Source: Sphingopyxis sp. LC363 (GTDB lineage Bacteria > Pseudomonadota > Alphaproteobacteria > Sphingomonadales > Sphingomonadaceae). From it: a stretch of 64,000 bases of DNA. The position numbers and the translations under genes are program-made. The stretch spans positions 124,001 through 188,000 of the forward strand of contig NZ_JNFC01000012.1 in the NCBI RefSeq assembly GCF_000756385.1. The letters are read 5' to 3'. Shown here one piece after another: positions 21,312 to 28,495 of this stretch (position 1 is its first letter; the number at the start of each line of letters is the position of its first letter). The notes beneath the pieces were generated by a model that was not told the DNA's origin, did not search any database, and worked only from the letters and a program-made list of their open reading frames with translations.

Positions 21312-21708
21312 CAAGGGCCAGAACCTACCATTTACCCGTTCGAGGCGTCGAAATGGCGAAGATATCGACTTCGCGTGGCCGCAGCGGATGGTGGGTCCAT
21401 CTGCAAGGCCGCGCGGAGGCGAGATCGAAGCCATTTCGGCGTCCCTGCGGGATTTGATCGATTTTGTCCATGGCCGCGTCAGCGAGCCTTGGAATATATT
21501 CATATACCTGCGTCCCGCTTCCTTGCCCTGAACAAAATCGCTTCAAACCTCGATCGGGTAATTGGTAGGTTCTGACCCTAGCCCTTTGTCCCGAACCCTA
21601 TATCGACGTCTTCCGGCTTGGACCGGCAGCTTTGTTTTTGCAACTCGCAAGCGAAACCCCTATCGGTCCGCCACGTTCCAATCAATCATCGCATAAGAAA
21701 GTTAAGGC
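21312..21708. other. Divergent lptD/pepA control region
   Basis: This 397-nt gap carries a long inverted repeat (annotated separately), a nested 9-bp pair CGAAATGGC (21349) / GCCATTTCG (21430), and a GCGAAG/CTTCGC hairpin near 21356. TATATC at 21600 could be a -10 for pepA. Short open frames on both strands have no recognisable product or ribosome site. The local GC content is lower than in the neighbouring genes. Confidence 0.6.
21314..21579. repeat. 32-bp inverted repeat pair bracketing 202 bp
   Basis: The arm at 21314-21345 and the reverse complement of 21548-21579 match in 29 of 32 positions (mismatches at the fifth, 18th and 26th bases). The shared core reads, outward on each strand, GGGTAA(A/T)TGGTAGGTTCTG. 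The left arm ends 3 nt before the lptD start codon. It could be a duplicated promoter module, terminal repeats of a small element, or a stem closing an RNA. Confidence 0.8.
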
Positions 21709-23154
21709 ATGGACATTCAGTTTGTCGCGCAAATCGATGCGTCTGCCGACGTGGTCGCGTTTCCCGTCCGCAAGGGCGAAGCGGGCGCGCTCGGGGCGCT
21801 GCTCGGCGCCGCTGCGACGCAGGCGCGCTTCGAGGGCGCGGCGGGCACGATCGCGGAGACCGCGGCGATCGACGGCGAACGGGCGAAGCGCCTGTTGCTC
21901 GTCGGGATCGGCGAAGGCTCGGAGCATGACATCGAGCGCGGCGGCGCGGCGCTGACCGCGAAGCTGCAGACGAGCGGTGCGACCCAGGTCCAGGTCGATT
22001 TCGCGAGCACCGGGCCGAGCGACGCCGACGATGTGCTCGCGTTCGCGATGGGCGCGCGCTTGCGCAACTGGCGCCTCGACACTTATCGCACCCGCCTCGC
22101 CGACAAGGCGAAACCGAGCCTCAAGACGGTGACGATCGCGTCGCCGCACGGCGACCTTTCGGCGCGCTGGGCCGTAAATGAAGCGATCGCCGACGGCGTC
22201 GCGCTCACCCAGACGCTCGTCGCCGAGCCGCCGAATATCCTCTATCCCGAAAGCTTCGTCGAACGCTGCCAGCATCTCGCCGAGCTCGGCGTCGAACTCG
22301 AAGTCCTAGACGAACGCCAGATGAAGGCGCTCGGCATGGGTGCGCTGCTCGGTGTCGCGCAGGGCTCGACGCGGCCGCCGCGGCTGCTCGCGATGCGCTG
22401 GAACGGCGGCAATCCGGGCGACGCGCCCGTCGTCTTCATCGGCAAGGGCGTGACTTTCGACACCGGTGGCATCAGCCTGAAGCCGGGCCCCGGCATGGAC
22501 ATGATGAAATGGGACATGGGCGGCGCGGGCGCCGTCGCCGGCGCGATCAAGGCGATCGCGGGGCGCAAGGCGAAGGCGAATGTCGTGGGCGTCGTCGGCC
22601 TCGTCGAAAATATGCCCGACGGCAATGCGATGCGCCCCGGCGACATCGTCACCACCATGTCGGGCCAGACGGTCGAGGTGCTCAACACCGACGCCGAGGG
22701 ACGTCTTGTCCTCTGCGACGCGATCAGCTGGGCGCAAAAGGCCTATGATCCCAAGGTGATCGTCGACCTCGCGACGCTGACCGGCGCGATGGTGATTTCG
22801 CTCGGCCACGAATATGCCGGCATGTTCGCGAACGACGAGACGCTTGCCGCCGGCCTGCTCGCGGCGGGCGAGGCGTCGAACAACAAGCTGTGGCGCTTCC
22901 CGCTCTCGCCCGCCTACGACAAGCTGATCGACAGCCCGATCGCCGACATGAAGAATATCGGCCCGCGCGAAGGCGGCTCGATCACCGCAGCGCAATTTCT
23001 CAAGCGCTATGTCGAGGACGGCGTCGCCTGGGCGCATCTCGACATCGCGGGCATGGCGTGGGGCGACAAGGACGGACCTGTCTATGCCAAGGGCGCGACC
23101 GGCTACGGCGTGCGCCTGCTCGACCGCTATATCGCCGCGAACCACGAAGGCTGA
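21709..23154 (+). CDS. pepA: Leucyl aminopeptidase (M17, PepA)
   Basis: This 481-residue cytosolic M17 metallo-aminopeptidase removes N-terminal residues from peptides. The C-terminal catalytic domain has GKGVTFDTGGISLKPG with a metal ligand and catalytic lysine, DMGGAGAVAGAI, and the family signature NTDAEGRLVLCDA at about residue 327. The N-terminal half is the regulatory macro-like domain. It is followed 19 nt later by holC, an arrangement also seen in gammaproteobacteria (pepA-holC), so co-expression is likely. Confidence 0.97.
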   Translation: MDIQFVAQIDASADVVAFPVRKGEAGALGALLGAAATQARFEGAAGTIAETAAIDGERAKRLLLVGIGEGSEHDIERGGAALTAKLQTSGATQVQVDFASTGPSDADDVLAFAMGARLRNWRLDTYRTRLADKAKPSLKTVTIASPHGDLSARWAVNEAIADGVALTQTLVAEPPNILYPESFVERCQHLAELGVELEVLDERQMKALGMGALLGVAQGSTRPPRLLAMRWNGGNPGDAPVVFIGKGVTFDTGGISLKPGPGMDMMKWDMGGAGAVAGAIKAIAGRKAKANVVGVVGLVENMPDGNAMRPGDIVTTMSGQTVEVLNTDAEGRLVLCDAISWAQKAYDPKVIVDLATLTGAMVISLGHEYAGMFANDETLAAGLLAAGEASNNKLWRFPLSPAYDKLIDSPIADMKNIGPREGGSITAAQFLKRYVEDGVAWAHLDIAGMAWGDKDGPVYAKGATGYGVRLLDRYIAANHEG

Positions 23155-23173
23155 AGCGAGCAGGGCCGGGAGC

Positions 23174-23623
23174 ATGGCGCGCGTCGACTTCTACCGGCTG
23201 ACCCGCGACCCCGTCGAACGCGTGCTCCCCGCGCTCGCGGCGCGCATCCTCGGCAATGGCGATCGCCTGCTGGTGGTCGCCGCCTCGGCGATGCAGCGTC
23301 AGGCGATCGACGAGGCCCTGTGGACGCTCCAGCCCGCCAGTTTCCTGCCGCACGGCCACGCCGGATCGCCCGACGAGGCGATCGAGCCGATCCTGATTTC
23401 GGGCACGCTCGACCCTTCGCCCCCCAATGGTGCTACCCTCCTCGCGCTCGCCGACGGCGAGTGGCGCGAGGAGGCGCTGGGGTTCGAGCGCACCTTCCTC
23501 CTCTTCGACAACAGCCGCATCGACGACGCCCGCGCGCTCTGGCGCACGCTCGCGGCGCGCGACGATGTCGACAACCGCTTCTGGAAACAGGACGAAAACG
23601 GCCGCTGGTCCGAAGGGCCCTAG
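23174..23623 (+). CDS. holC: DNA polymerase III chi subunit
   Basis: This 149-residue protein matches HolC: the N-terminal [20 protein letters not shown], a central loading region [18 protein letters not shown], and a C-terminal [13 protein letters not shown]. Chi links the clamp loader (through psi in some bacteria) to single-stranded DNA-binding protein. The ATG at 23174 is preceded by GGGAG. The gene is directly downstream of pepA and upstream of ndk. Confidence 0.93.
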   Translation: MARVDFYRLTRDPVERVLPALAARILGNGDRLLVVAASAMQRQAIDEALWTLQPASFLPHGHAGSPDEAIEPILISGTLDPSPPNGATLLALADGEWREEALGFERTFLLFDNSRIDDARALWRTLAARDDVDNRFWKQDENGRWSEGP

Positions 23624-23708
23624 CGCCCGCGCGCTCTGTCCTTGCGGTGCGGCGAAAGCGCGGCTAGAGGCGCGCGCATCATATAACACAGCAATCAGGA
23701 GCTTTCCC

Positions 23709-24131
23709 ATGGCGGTCACCCGCACTTTCTCGATCATCAAGCCCGACGCCACGCGTCGCAACCTGACCGGCGCGGTCACCAAGATGCTCGAAGACGCCGG
23801 CCTCCGCGTCGTCGCGTCGAAGCGCATCCACATGAGCCGTGAACAGGCCGAAGGCTTCTACGCGGTCCACAAGGAACGCCCCTTCTTCGGCGAACTCGTC
23901 GACTTCATGATCAGCGGCCCCGTCGTCGTCCAGGTCCTCGAAGGCGAAAACGCGATGCAGCGCAACCGCGACATCATGGGCGCCACCAACCCCAAGGACG
24001 CAGCTCCCGGAACGATCCGCAAGGAACTCGCCGAGAGCATCGAGGCGAACACCGTCCACGGCAGCGATAGCGACGAGAATGCGGCGATCGAGATCGCCTA
24101 TTTCTTCAAGCCCGAAGAAATCGTCGGCTAA
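23709..24131 (+). CDS. ndk: Nucleoside diphosphate kinase
   Basis: This 140-residue enzyme transfers the terminal phosphate between NTPs and NDPs. It starts [20 protein letters not shown] and carries the active-site histidine in NTVHGSDS (about residue 117). AGGAG lies 6-10 nt before the ATG at 23709. It ends just before a strong intrinsic terminator (24157-24187). Confidence 0.98.
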   Translation: MAVTRTFSIIKPDATRRNLTGAVTKMLEDAGLRVVASKRIHMSREQAEGFYAVHKERPFFGELVDFMISGPVVVQVLEGENAMQRNRDIMGATNPKDAAPGTIRKELAESIEANTVHGSDSDENAAIEIAYFFKPEEIVG

Positions 24132-24156
24132 GCCGACCGGCATTGCCGAAACGAAG

Positions 24157-24187
24157 AGGCCGCCGGAGCGATCCGGCGGCCTTTTTC
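24157..24187 (+). terminator. Rho-independent terminator of ndk
   Basis: An 11-bp perfect stem AGGCCGCCGGA / TCCGGCGGCCT with a GCGA loop is followed by TTTTT. It lies 25 nt past the ndk stop and just before the end of the convergent purN gene, so it mainly serves ndk. Confidence 0.9.
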
Positions 24188-24188
24188 G

Positions 24189-25151
24189 TCAAAACTCCTC
24201 CGCCACTCCCATCAGCCCCGCCAGCTTTTTCGGCGCGACCGACAGCCAGCTCTTGCGCAGCCATTCGCCGATCGCATCCCAGTCGGTGTCGCCGAGGTCG
24301 AGACGAATGCCGATCCAGCCATCTCCGAAATAGGCCGGCCGATAATAGCGCTCTTCGTCCATCTCGATCAGCGCCGCCTGTTCGTCAGCGCCGCTGATCT
24401 TGACGAGCAGCGCGATCTTGCCCCCCTCTTTACTATTTGGGCCATGGTGGTCTTCGGTGAAATAGGCGAATTTCTTACCCTTCACGATCCCGAAGCAGGG
24501 CATGCCGTGTGACAGCACTTCGTCCGCCTCGGGCAACGCCATCGCTAGCTCGCGCACGCGCTCGCGCAGATAGTCAGGGCTGCGCTCGCGCGTGACAAAC
24601 GCGGCGAGGGTAGAGGGATAGAGCTGGTGTTCGGCGAACTGCACTCGGCGCGCCAGCGTTTCGACCGTGTCCCCGGGTAGGATCGCGACCGGCGTCTGCG
24701 CGAGAACAGGACCTTCGTCGACGCCCGGTGTCACGATATGCACGCTGCATCCGCCGAATTTGTCGCCTGCCTCGATCGCTTGGCTGTGTGTGTTCAGCCC
24801 CTTGTAGAGCGGCAGCAGGCTTGGATGAATGTTGATCATCCGGCCCGTCCAGCGTTCAACGAAATCGTCGGACAATATGCGCATATAGCCTGCCAGCGCG
24901 ACGAACTCGGCGCCCGCTGCGCGCAATTGTTCGTCGACCAGCGCGTCGAACGCGTCGCGGTTCATGCCTTTGTGCGAAAGCGCCCATGTCGCGACACCCT
25001 CGGCTTCGGCAATCGCCAGCCCCGGCGCATCGGGATCGTTGCTCGCAACGAGCACCAGCTCATAGGGGCTGGCTTCGGCCTTCGCCGCATAGAGCAGCGC
25101 CGCCATATTGGTACCGGCGCCCGAAATCAGGACGGCGACACGCGCCTTCAC
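24189..25151 (-). CDS. purN: GAR transformylase PurN fused to a MmcQ/YjbR-like domain
   Basis: This 320-residue protein has two parts. Residues 1-188 are a complete PurN that formylates glycinamide ribonucleotide with 10-formyl-THF. The catalytic Asn107, His109 (NIHPSLLP) and Asp145 (TPGVDEGP) are present. Residues about 193-314 form a MmcQ/YjbR-type domain (ERVRELAMALPEADEVLSHG, KFAYFTEDHHGP, WIGIRLDLGDTDWDAIGEWL), usually a separate small protein of unclear function with a cytidine-binding or DNA-binding-like fold. No stop or frameshift separates the two. It follows purM in the same direction, with a hairpin repeat between them. Confidence 0.92.
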   Translation of the reverse strand: MKARVAVLISGAGTNMAALLYAAKAEASPYELVLVASNDPDAPGLAIAEAEGVATWALSHKGMNRDAFDALVDEQLRAAGAEFVALAGYMRILSDDFVERWTGRMINIHPSLLPLYKGLNTHSQAIEAGDKFGGCSVHIVTPGVDEGPVLAQTPVAILPGDTVETLARRVQFAEHQLYPSTLAAFVTRERSPDYLRERVRELAMALPEADEVLSHGMPCFGIVKGKKFAYFTEDHHGPNSKEGGKIALLVKISGADEQAALIEMDEERYYRPAYFGDGWIGIRLDLGDTDWDAIGEWLRKSWLSVAPKKLAGLMGVAEEF

Positions 25152-25155
25152 TTCT

Positions 25156-25250
25156 CCCCTCCCGCTTGCGGGAGGGGTCGGGGGAGGGCATGTCGAAAAG
25201 GAGTGCCTCGAAACAGGCCCTCCCCTAACCCCTCCCGCAAGCGGGAGGGG
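25156..25250. repeat. Paired family A hairpins between purM and purN
   Basis: Two 22-nt CCCCTCCCGC/GCGGGAGGGG hairpins lie at 25156-25177 and 25229-25250. Between them is a second inverted pair, GGGGAGGGC and GCCCTCCCC. The right end (CAGGCCCTCCCC, then ACCCCTCCCGC) is shared with the copy at 18858-18975. The middle GACT/AGTC hairpin is missing here. It may act as a processing or attenuation structure within the purMN message. Confidence 0.85.
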
Positions 25251-25262
25251 GATTTTATGGCC

Positions 25263-26369
25263 TTAGCCATTATGCGTCGCGCTCCACGCGCTCATCGCGC
25301 TCCACGTTTCGGCGCTGCCGGTCACGGTGCAGCCTTTTTCGCCCACGGCGATATGACCGATCCGGAACACCGTCTCGCCCGCAGCTTCGAGCGCCGCCGT
25401 CACCCTCGCGACATCGCTCTCGGCGACGACCGCCGCCATGCCGATCCCGCAGTTGAAGGTGCGCGCCATTTCCTCGGGCTCGATATTCCCCTGCGCCTGC
25501 AGGAACGCCATCAATCGCGGCTGCTCCCACGCGTCGGCATCGACATGCGCGTGCAAGGTCTTCGGCAGGATGCGCGGGATATTTTCGAGCAGTCCGCCGC
25601 CGGTGATATGCGCGAGCGCGTGGATCCGGCCGGTCTTCACCAGCGGGAGCAGGCTCTTCACATAGATGCGCGTCGGCGCCATCAGCGCGTCGATCAACAG
25701 GATAGTCTGATCGAACAGGGCGGGGCGATCGAGCTTCCACCTCTTGTCCGCCGCGAGCCGGCGCACGAGCGAGAAGCCGTTCGAATGCACCCCCGACGAA
25801 GCGAGGCCCAAAATCACGTCGCCCGCGGCGACCTTGTCGGCGGTCAGCACCTGGTCGCGCTCGACCGCGCCGACGCAGAAGCCCGCGAGATCGTAATCGC
25901 CGTCCGAATACATGCCCGGCATTTCGGCGGTCTCGCCGCCGATCAGTGCGCATCCGGCCTGCTTGCATCCCTCGGCGATGCTCGCGACGACTTCGGTGGC
26001 GACGTCGTTGTCGAGTTTGCCGGTGGCATAATAATCGAGGAAAAACAGCGGCTCGGCGCCCTGCACGATCAGGTCGTTCGCGCACATCGCGACCAGGTCG
26101 ATGCCGACGCCGTCATGCTTGCCCGATTCGATCGCGAGCTTCAATTTCGTACCCACGCCGTCGTTCGCCGCGACGAGTAGGGGATCCTTGAACCCCGCCG
26201 CCTTCAGGTCGAAGAAACCGCCGAAACCGCCCAGATCGGCATCGGCGCCGGGACGGCGCGTCGCACGGGCGAGCGGGGCAATGGCACGGACCAGCGCGTT
26301 GCCGGTCTCGATCGATACGCCGGCCTCGGCATAAGTGTAGGAGGCGGGTTGGTTGTGCTTGGAATCCAT
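25263..26369 (-). CDS. purM: Phosphoribosylformylglycinamidine cyclo-ligase (AIR synthetase)
   Basis: This 368-residue enzyme closes the imidazole ring of aminoimidazole ribotide with ATP. Recognisable segments are [15 protein letters not shown] at the N-terminus, [30 protein letters not shown], the YYATGKLD loop, [24 protein letters not shown] and the C-terminal [11 protein letters not shown]. It is upstream of purN on the minus strand and diverges from the DUF2066 gene. Confidence 0.97.
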   Translation of the reverse strand: MDSKHNQPASYTYAEAGVSIETGNALVRAIAPLARATRRPGADADLGGFGGFFDLKAAGFKDPLLVAANDGVGTKLKLAIESGKHDGVGIDLVAMCANDLIVQGAEPLFFLDYYATGKLDNDVATEVVASIAEGCKQAGCALIGGETAEMPGMYSDGDYDLAGFCVGAVERDQVLTADKVAAGDVILGLASSGVHSNGFSLVRRLAADKRWKLDRPALFDQTILLIDALMAPTRIYVKSLLPLVKTGRIHALAHITGGGLLENIPRILPKTLHAHVDADAWEQPRLMAFLQAQGNIEPEEMARTFNCGIGMAAVVAESDVARVTAALEAAGETVFRIGHIAVGEKGCTVTGSAETWSAMSAWSATHNG

Positions 26370-26454
26370 GGCCAGCGCGACTAACGACTCTGGCCACGAA
26401 ATGCCATGATTTCCTTGTCGGCGACATTGCCTTTGGCGTAGGGCATGCTTGAAT

Positions 26455-26532
26455 CGTCATCCCGGCGAAGGCCGGGATCTCGACATCGCGCCAAAACGCG
26501 GCGATGAGATTCCGGCCTTCGCCGGAATGACG
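26455..26532. repeat. Two-hairpin intergenic repeat, family B (copy 1)
   Basis: This 78-bp element begins CGTCATCCCGGCGAAGGCC and ends with the near-inverse, finishing GGAATGACG. Each end folds into its own hairpin (CCCGGC..GCCGGG and CCGGC..GCCGG). Related elements with the same outer CGTC...GACG ends lie at 39572, 52217 and 62265. It occupies the purM/DUF2066 gap. Confidence 0.85.
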
Positions 26533-26579
26533 AGAAAGATTTGTCGACCCTGAGATTGGGAACGAAGCGTAAGAACAAT

Positions 26580-27851
26580 ATGATTTCGGCTGCTTTCCCC
26601 CGCTTCGCGCCCCGCCTGACCTTCGATGCCATTCGCCCGCGTGACTGGCGCTGGGCCGCTCTTTTCGGCCTTTTGTTCGCGATTCTGCTCGCCGGCATCG
26701 TCGATGGCCAGATCACGCGCGGTGACCGCGGCATCACCCCGATCAACAGCAGCGGCGATTTCCTTGCCAGCGGCATCCTCGTCGATGTCACCGGCGACAA
26801 TGCCGACGACGCGCGCTCGAAGGGCTGGCGCGAGGCGCAACGCAAGGGCTGGGCGCAGCTTTATCGCCGGCTGAACGGCACCGACGGCCCCGCGCTTACC
26901 GATTCGGTGCTCGACGGGATCGTCACATCGATCGTCGTCGAAGACGAGCAGATCGGCCCGCGCCGCTATGTCGCCAAGCTCGGCGTCCAGTTCGACCGCG
27001 TCCGCGCCGGACAGATATTGGGGGTCAGCGGTCGCACGCTCCGCTCGCCGCCCTTGCTCGTGATCCCGGTCTATTCGATCGACGGCATCCCCCAAGTGTT
27101 CGAACAACGCAGCGCCTGGCAGCGCGCCTGGGCCGAATATAATACAGGGCAAAGCGCGATCGACTATGTCCGCACCGCGGGCACCGGGGCGGATACCCTG
27201 TTGATCAACGCGGGGCAGACGGGTCGTCGCGGCCGCGTCTGGTGGCGTGTGATCCTCGACCAATATGGCGCCGCCGACGTGCTGACGCCGATCGCGCGCG
27301 TCGAATATTCCTATCCCGGCGGGCCGATCAAAGGCATTTTCACCGCGCGTTTCGGCCCCGACAGCAAGCTGATCTCCAGCTTCACGATGACCGGTCCCAG
27401 CCCTGCGGCGCTGCCCGACATGATGGAAAAGGCGGTCGCGCGGATGGACCGTATCTATACCGACGCGCTGACTGCCGGCATTCTCAAGACCGACACCTAT
27501 CTCGTGCTCGAAAAACCGGTCGAAAGGGAAGATCTGCCCGAAGAGATCGCGACCGATGAAGAGATACTGCCCAGCGAGATCGACGCGAGCGTATCCACCG
27601 CGCCTGCGGCGGGCGTGCAGAGTTTCACGGTGCAGTACAGCTCGCCCGACGTCGATTCGGTCACCGCGACCGAGCGCGCCGTCGCCGGCGTCGCCGGCGT
27701 CCAGTCGGCCTCGACCACCAGCCTCGCGCTCGGCGGCATGTCGGTGATGCGCGTGACCTTCCGCGGCGATATGGCGGCGCTGCGCGCGGCGCTCGCGGCG
27801 CGCGGGTTCAACGTGCAGGAAGGCGGCGGCCAGCTCAGGATCAGCCGCTGA
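26580..27851 (+). CDS. DUF2066-family membrane-anchored protein with C-terminal HMA-like domain
   Basis: This 423-residue protein has one hydrophobic segment near the N-terminus (WAALFGLLFAILLAGIVDG), then an extracytoplasmic region whose GWREAQRKGWAQLYRRL and LLVIPVY segments resemble DUF2066. The last about 80 residues (VQSFTVQYSSPDVDSVTATE and following) look like a heavy-metal-associated ferredoxin-like fold but lack a CxxC. ATG 26580 is preferred over a TTG at 26541. It overlaps the Hda-like gene by one base (TGATG). The same neighbourhood, purN-purM-DUF2066-hda, is known in Pseudomonas. The function is unknown. Confidence 0.8.
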   Translation: MISAAFPRFAPRLTFDAIRPRDWRWAALFGLLFAILLAGIVDGQITRGDRGITPINSSGDFLASGILVDVTGDNADDARSKGWREAQRKGWAQLYRRLNGTDGPALTDSVLDGIVTSIVVEDEQIGPRRYVAKLGVQFDRVRAGQILGVSGRTLRSPPLLVIPVYSIDGIPQVFEQRSAWQRAWAEYNTGQSAIDYVRTAGTGADTLLINAGQTGRRGRVWWRVILDQYGAADVLTPIARVEYSYPGGPIKGIFTARFGPDSKLISSFTMTGPSPAALPDMMEKAVARMDRIYTDALTAGILKTDTYLVLEKPVEREDLPEEIATDEEILPSEIDASVSTAPAAGVQSFTVQYSSPDVDSVTATERAVAGVAGVQSASTTSLALGGMSVMRVTFRGDMAALRAALAARGFNVQEGGGQLRISR

Positions 27852-28495
27852 TGGGACAGATCGCGCTACCGCTCGATTGGAGCGCGGGCGGCTCGAACGA
27901 CGGCCCGCTGATCGTCGGCACCAGCAACGCCGACGCGGTGCGTTATTTGCGCCATGTCGCGACCTGGCCGGTCCGCACCGCCGTCCTCACCGGTCCGCGC
28001 GGCTCGGGGCGCAGCCTGATGGGCCGCCTTTTCGCGCGCGATACCGGCGGCCGCGTCATCGATGGGCATAACAGCGTTTCCGAAGAAGAGATTTTCCATG
28101 CCTGGAACGCCGCGCAGGCGAGCGGCACGCCGTTGCTGATCGTCGCCGATGCGCCGCCGTCCGAATGGAATGTCGCGCTTCCCGACCTTCGCTCGCGCCT
28201 CGCCGCCGTTCCCGTGCTCGCGATCGGCGAGCCCGACGACTGCCTGGCGCGCGACCTGATCGAGGCGCTGTTCGCGCAGCGCGGCGTGGCATTGGCACCC
28301 GGCGTCGCCTCCTATATCGTCCCCCGGATGGAACGCAGCTATGCGATGATCCACCGCGTCGTCGCGGCGCTCGACGCCGCCTCGCTCGAAAAAAAGGGCG
28401 GCATTGGCATTCGTCTTACGCGTGAAACATTACTGTCACAGGGGCTGATCGATCCCGATTTGCTCGAACGACAGGACGCCGATACATGTCGCTAA
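27851..28495 (+). CDS. hdaA: Hda-like DnaA-paralogue (regulatory inactivation of DnaA)
   Basis: This 214-residue protein is a DnaA AAA+ paralogue without the DNA-binding domain. Near the N-terminus, QIALPL (residues 3-8) matches the beta-clamp binding motif of Hda, which tethers it to replicating DNA so that it can stimulate DnaA-ATP hydrolysis. The P-loop reads GPRGSGRS, with arginine in place of the usual lysine, and the Walker B equivalent LLIVADAPP is degenerate, so nucleotide binding may be weak. It overlaps DUF2066 by 1 nt and ppk by 10 nt. The assignment rests on fold, clamp motif and context. Confidence 0.82.
   Translation: MGQIALPLDWSAGGSNDGPLIVGTSNADAVRYLRHVATWPVRTAVLTGPRGSGRSLMGRLFARDTGGRVIDGHNSVSEEEIFHAWNAAQASGTPLLIVADAPPSEWNVALPDLRSRLAAVPVLAIGEPDDCLARDLIEALFAQRGVALAPGVASYIVPRMERSYAMIHRVVAALDAASLEKKGGIGIRLTRETLLSQGLIDPDLLERQDADTCR

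Noticed and set aside
21325..21546. Minus-strand 73-codon frame in the lptD/pepA gap
   Set aside because: It starts at TTG without a ribosome site, ends inside the inverted repeat and shows no recognisable protein pattern.
13560..25250. Recurrent 22-nt palindromes as a CRISPR array
   Set aside because: The copies are widely dispersed, come in pairs with unequal gaps, and have no regular spacers or cas genes nearby.
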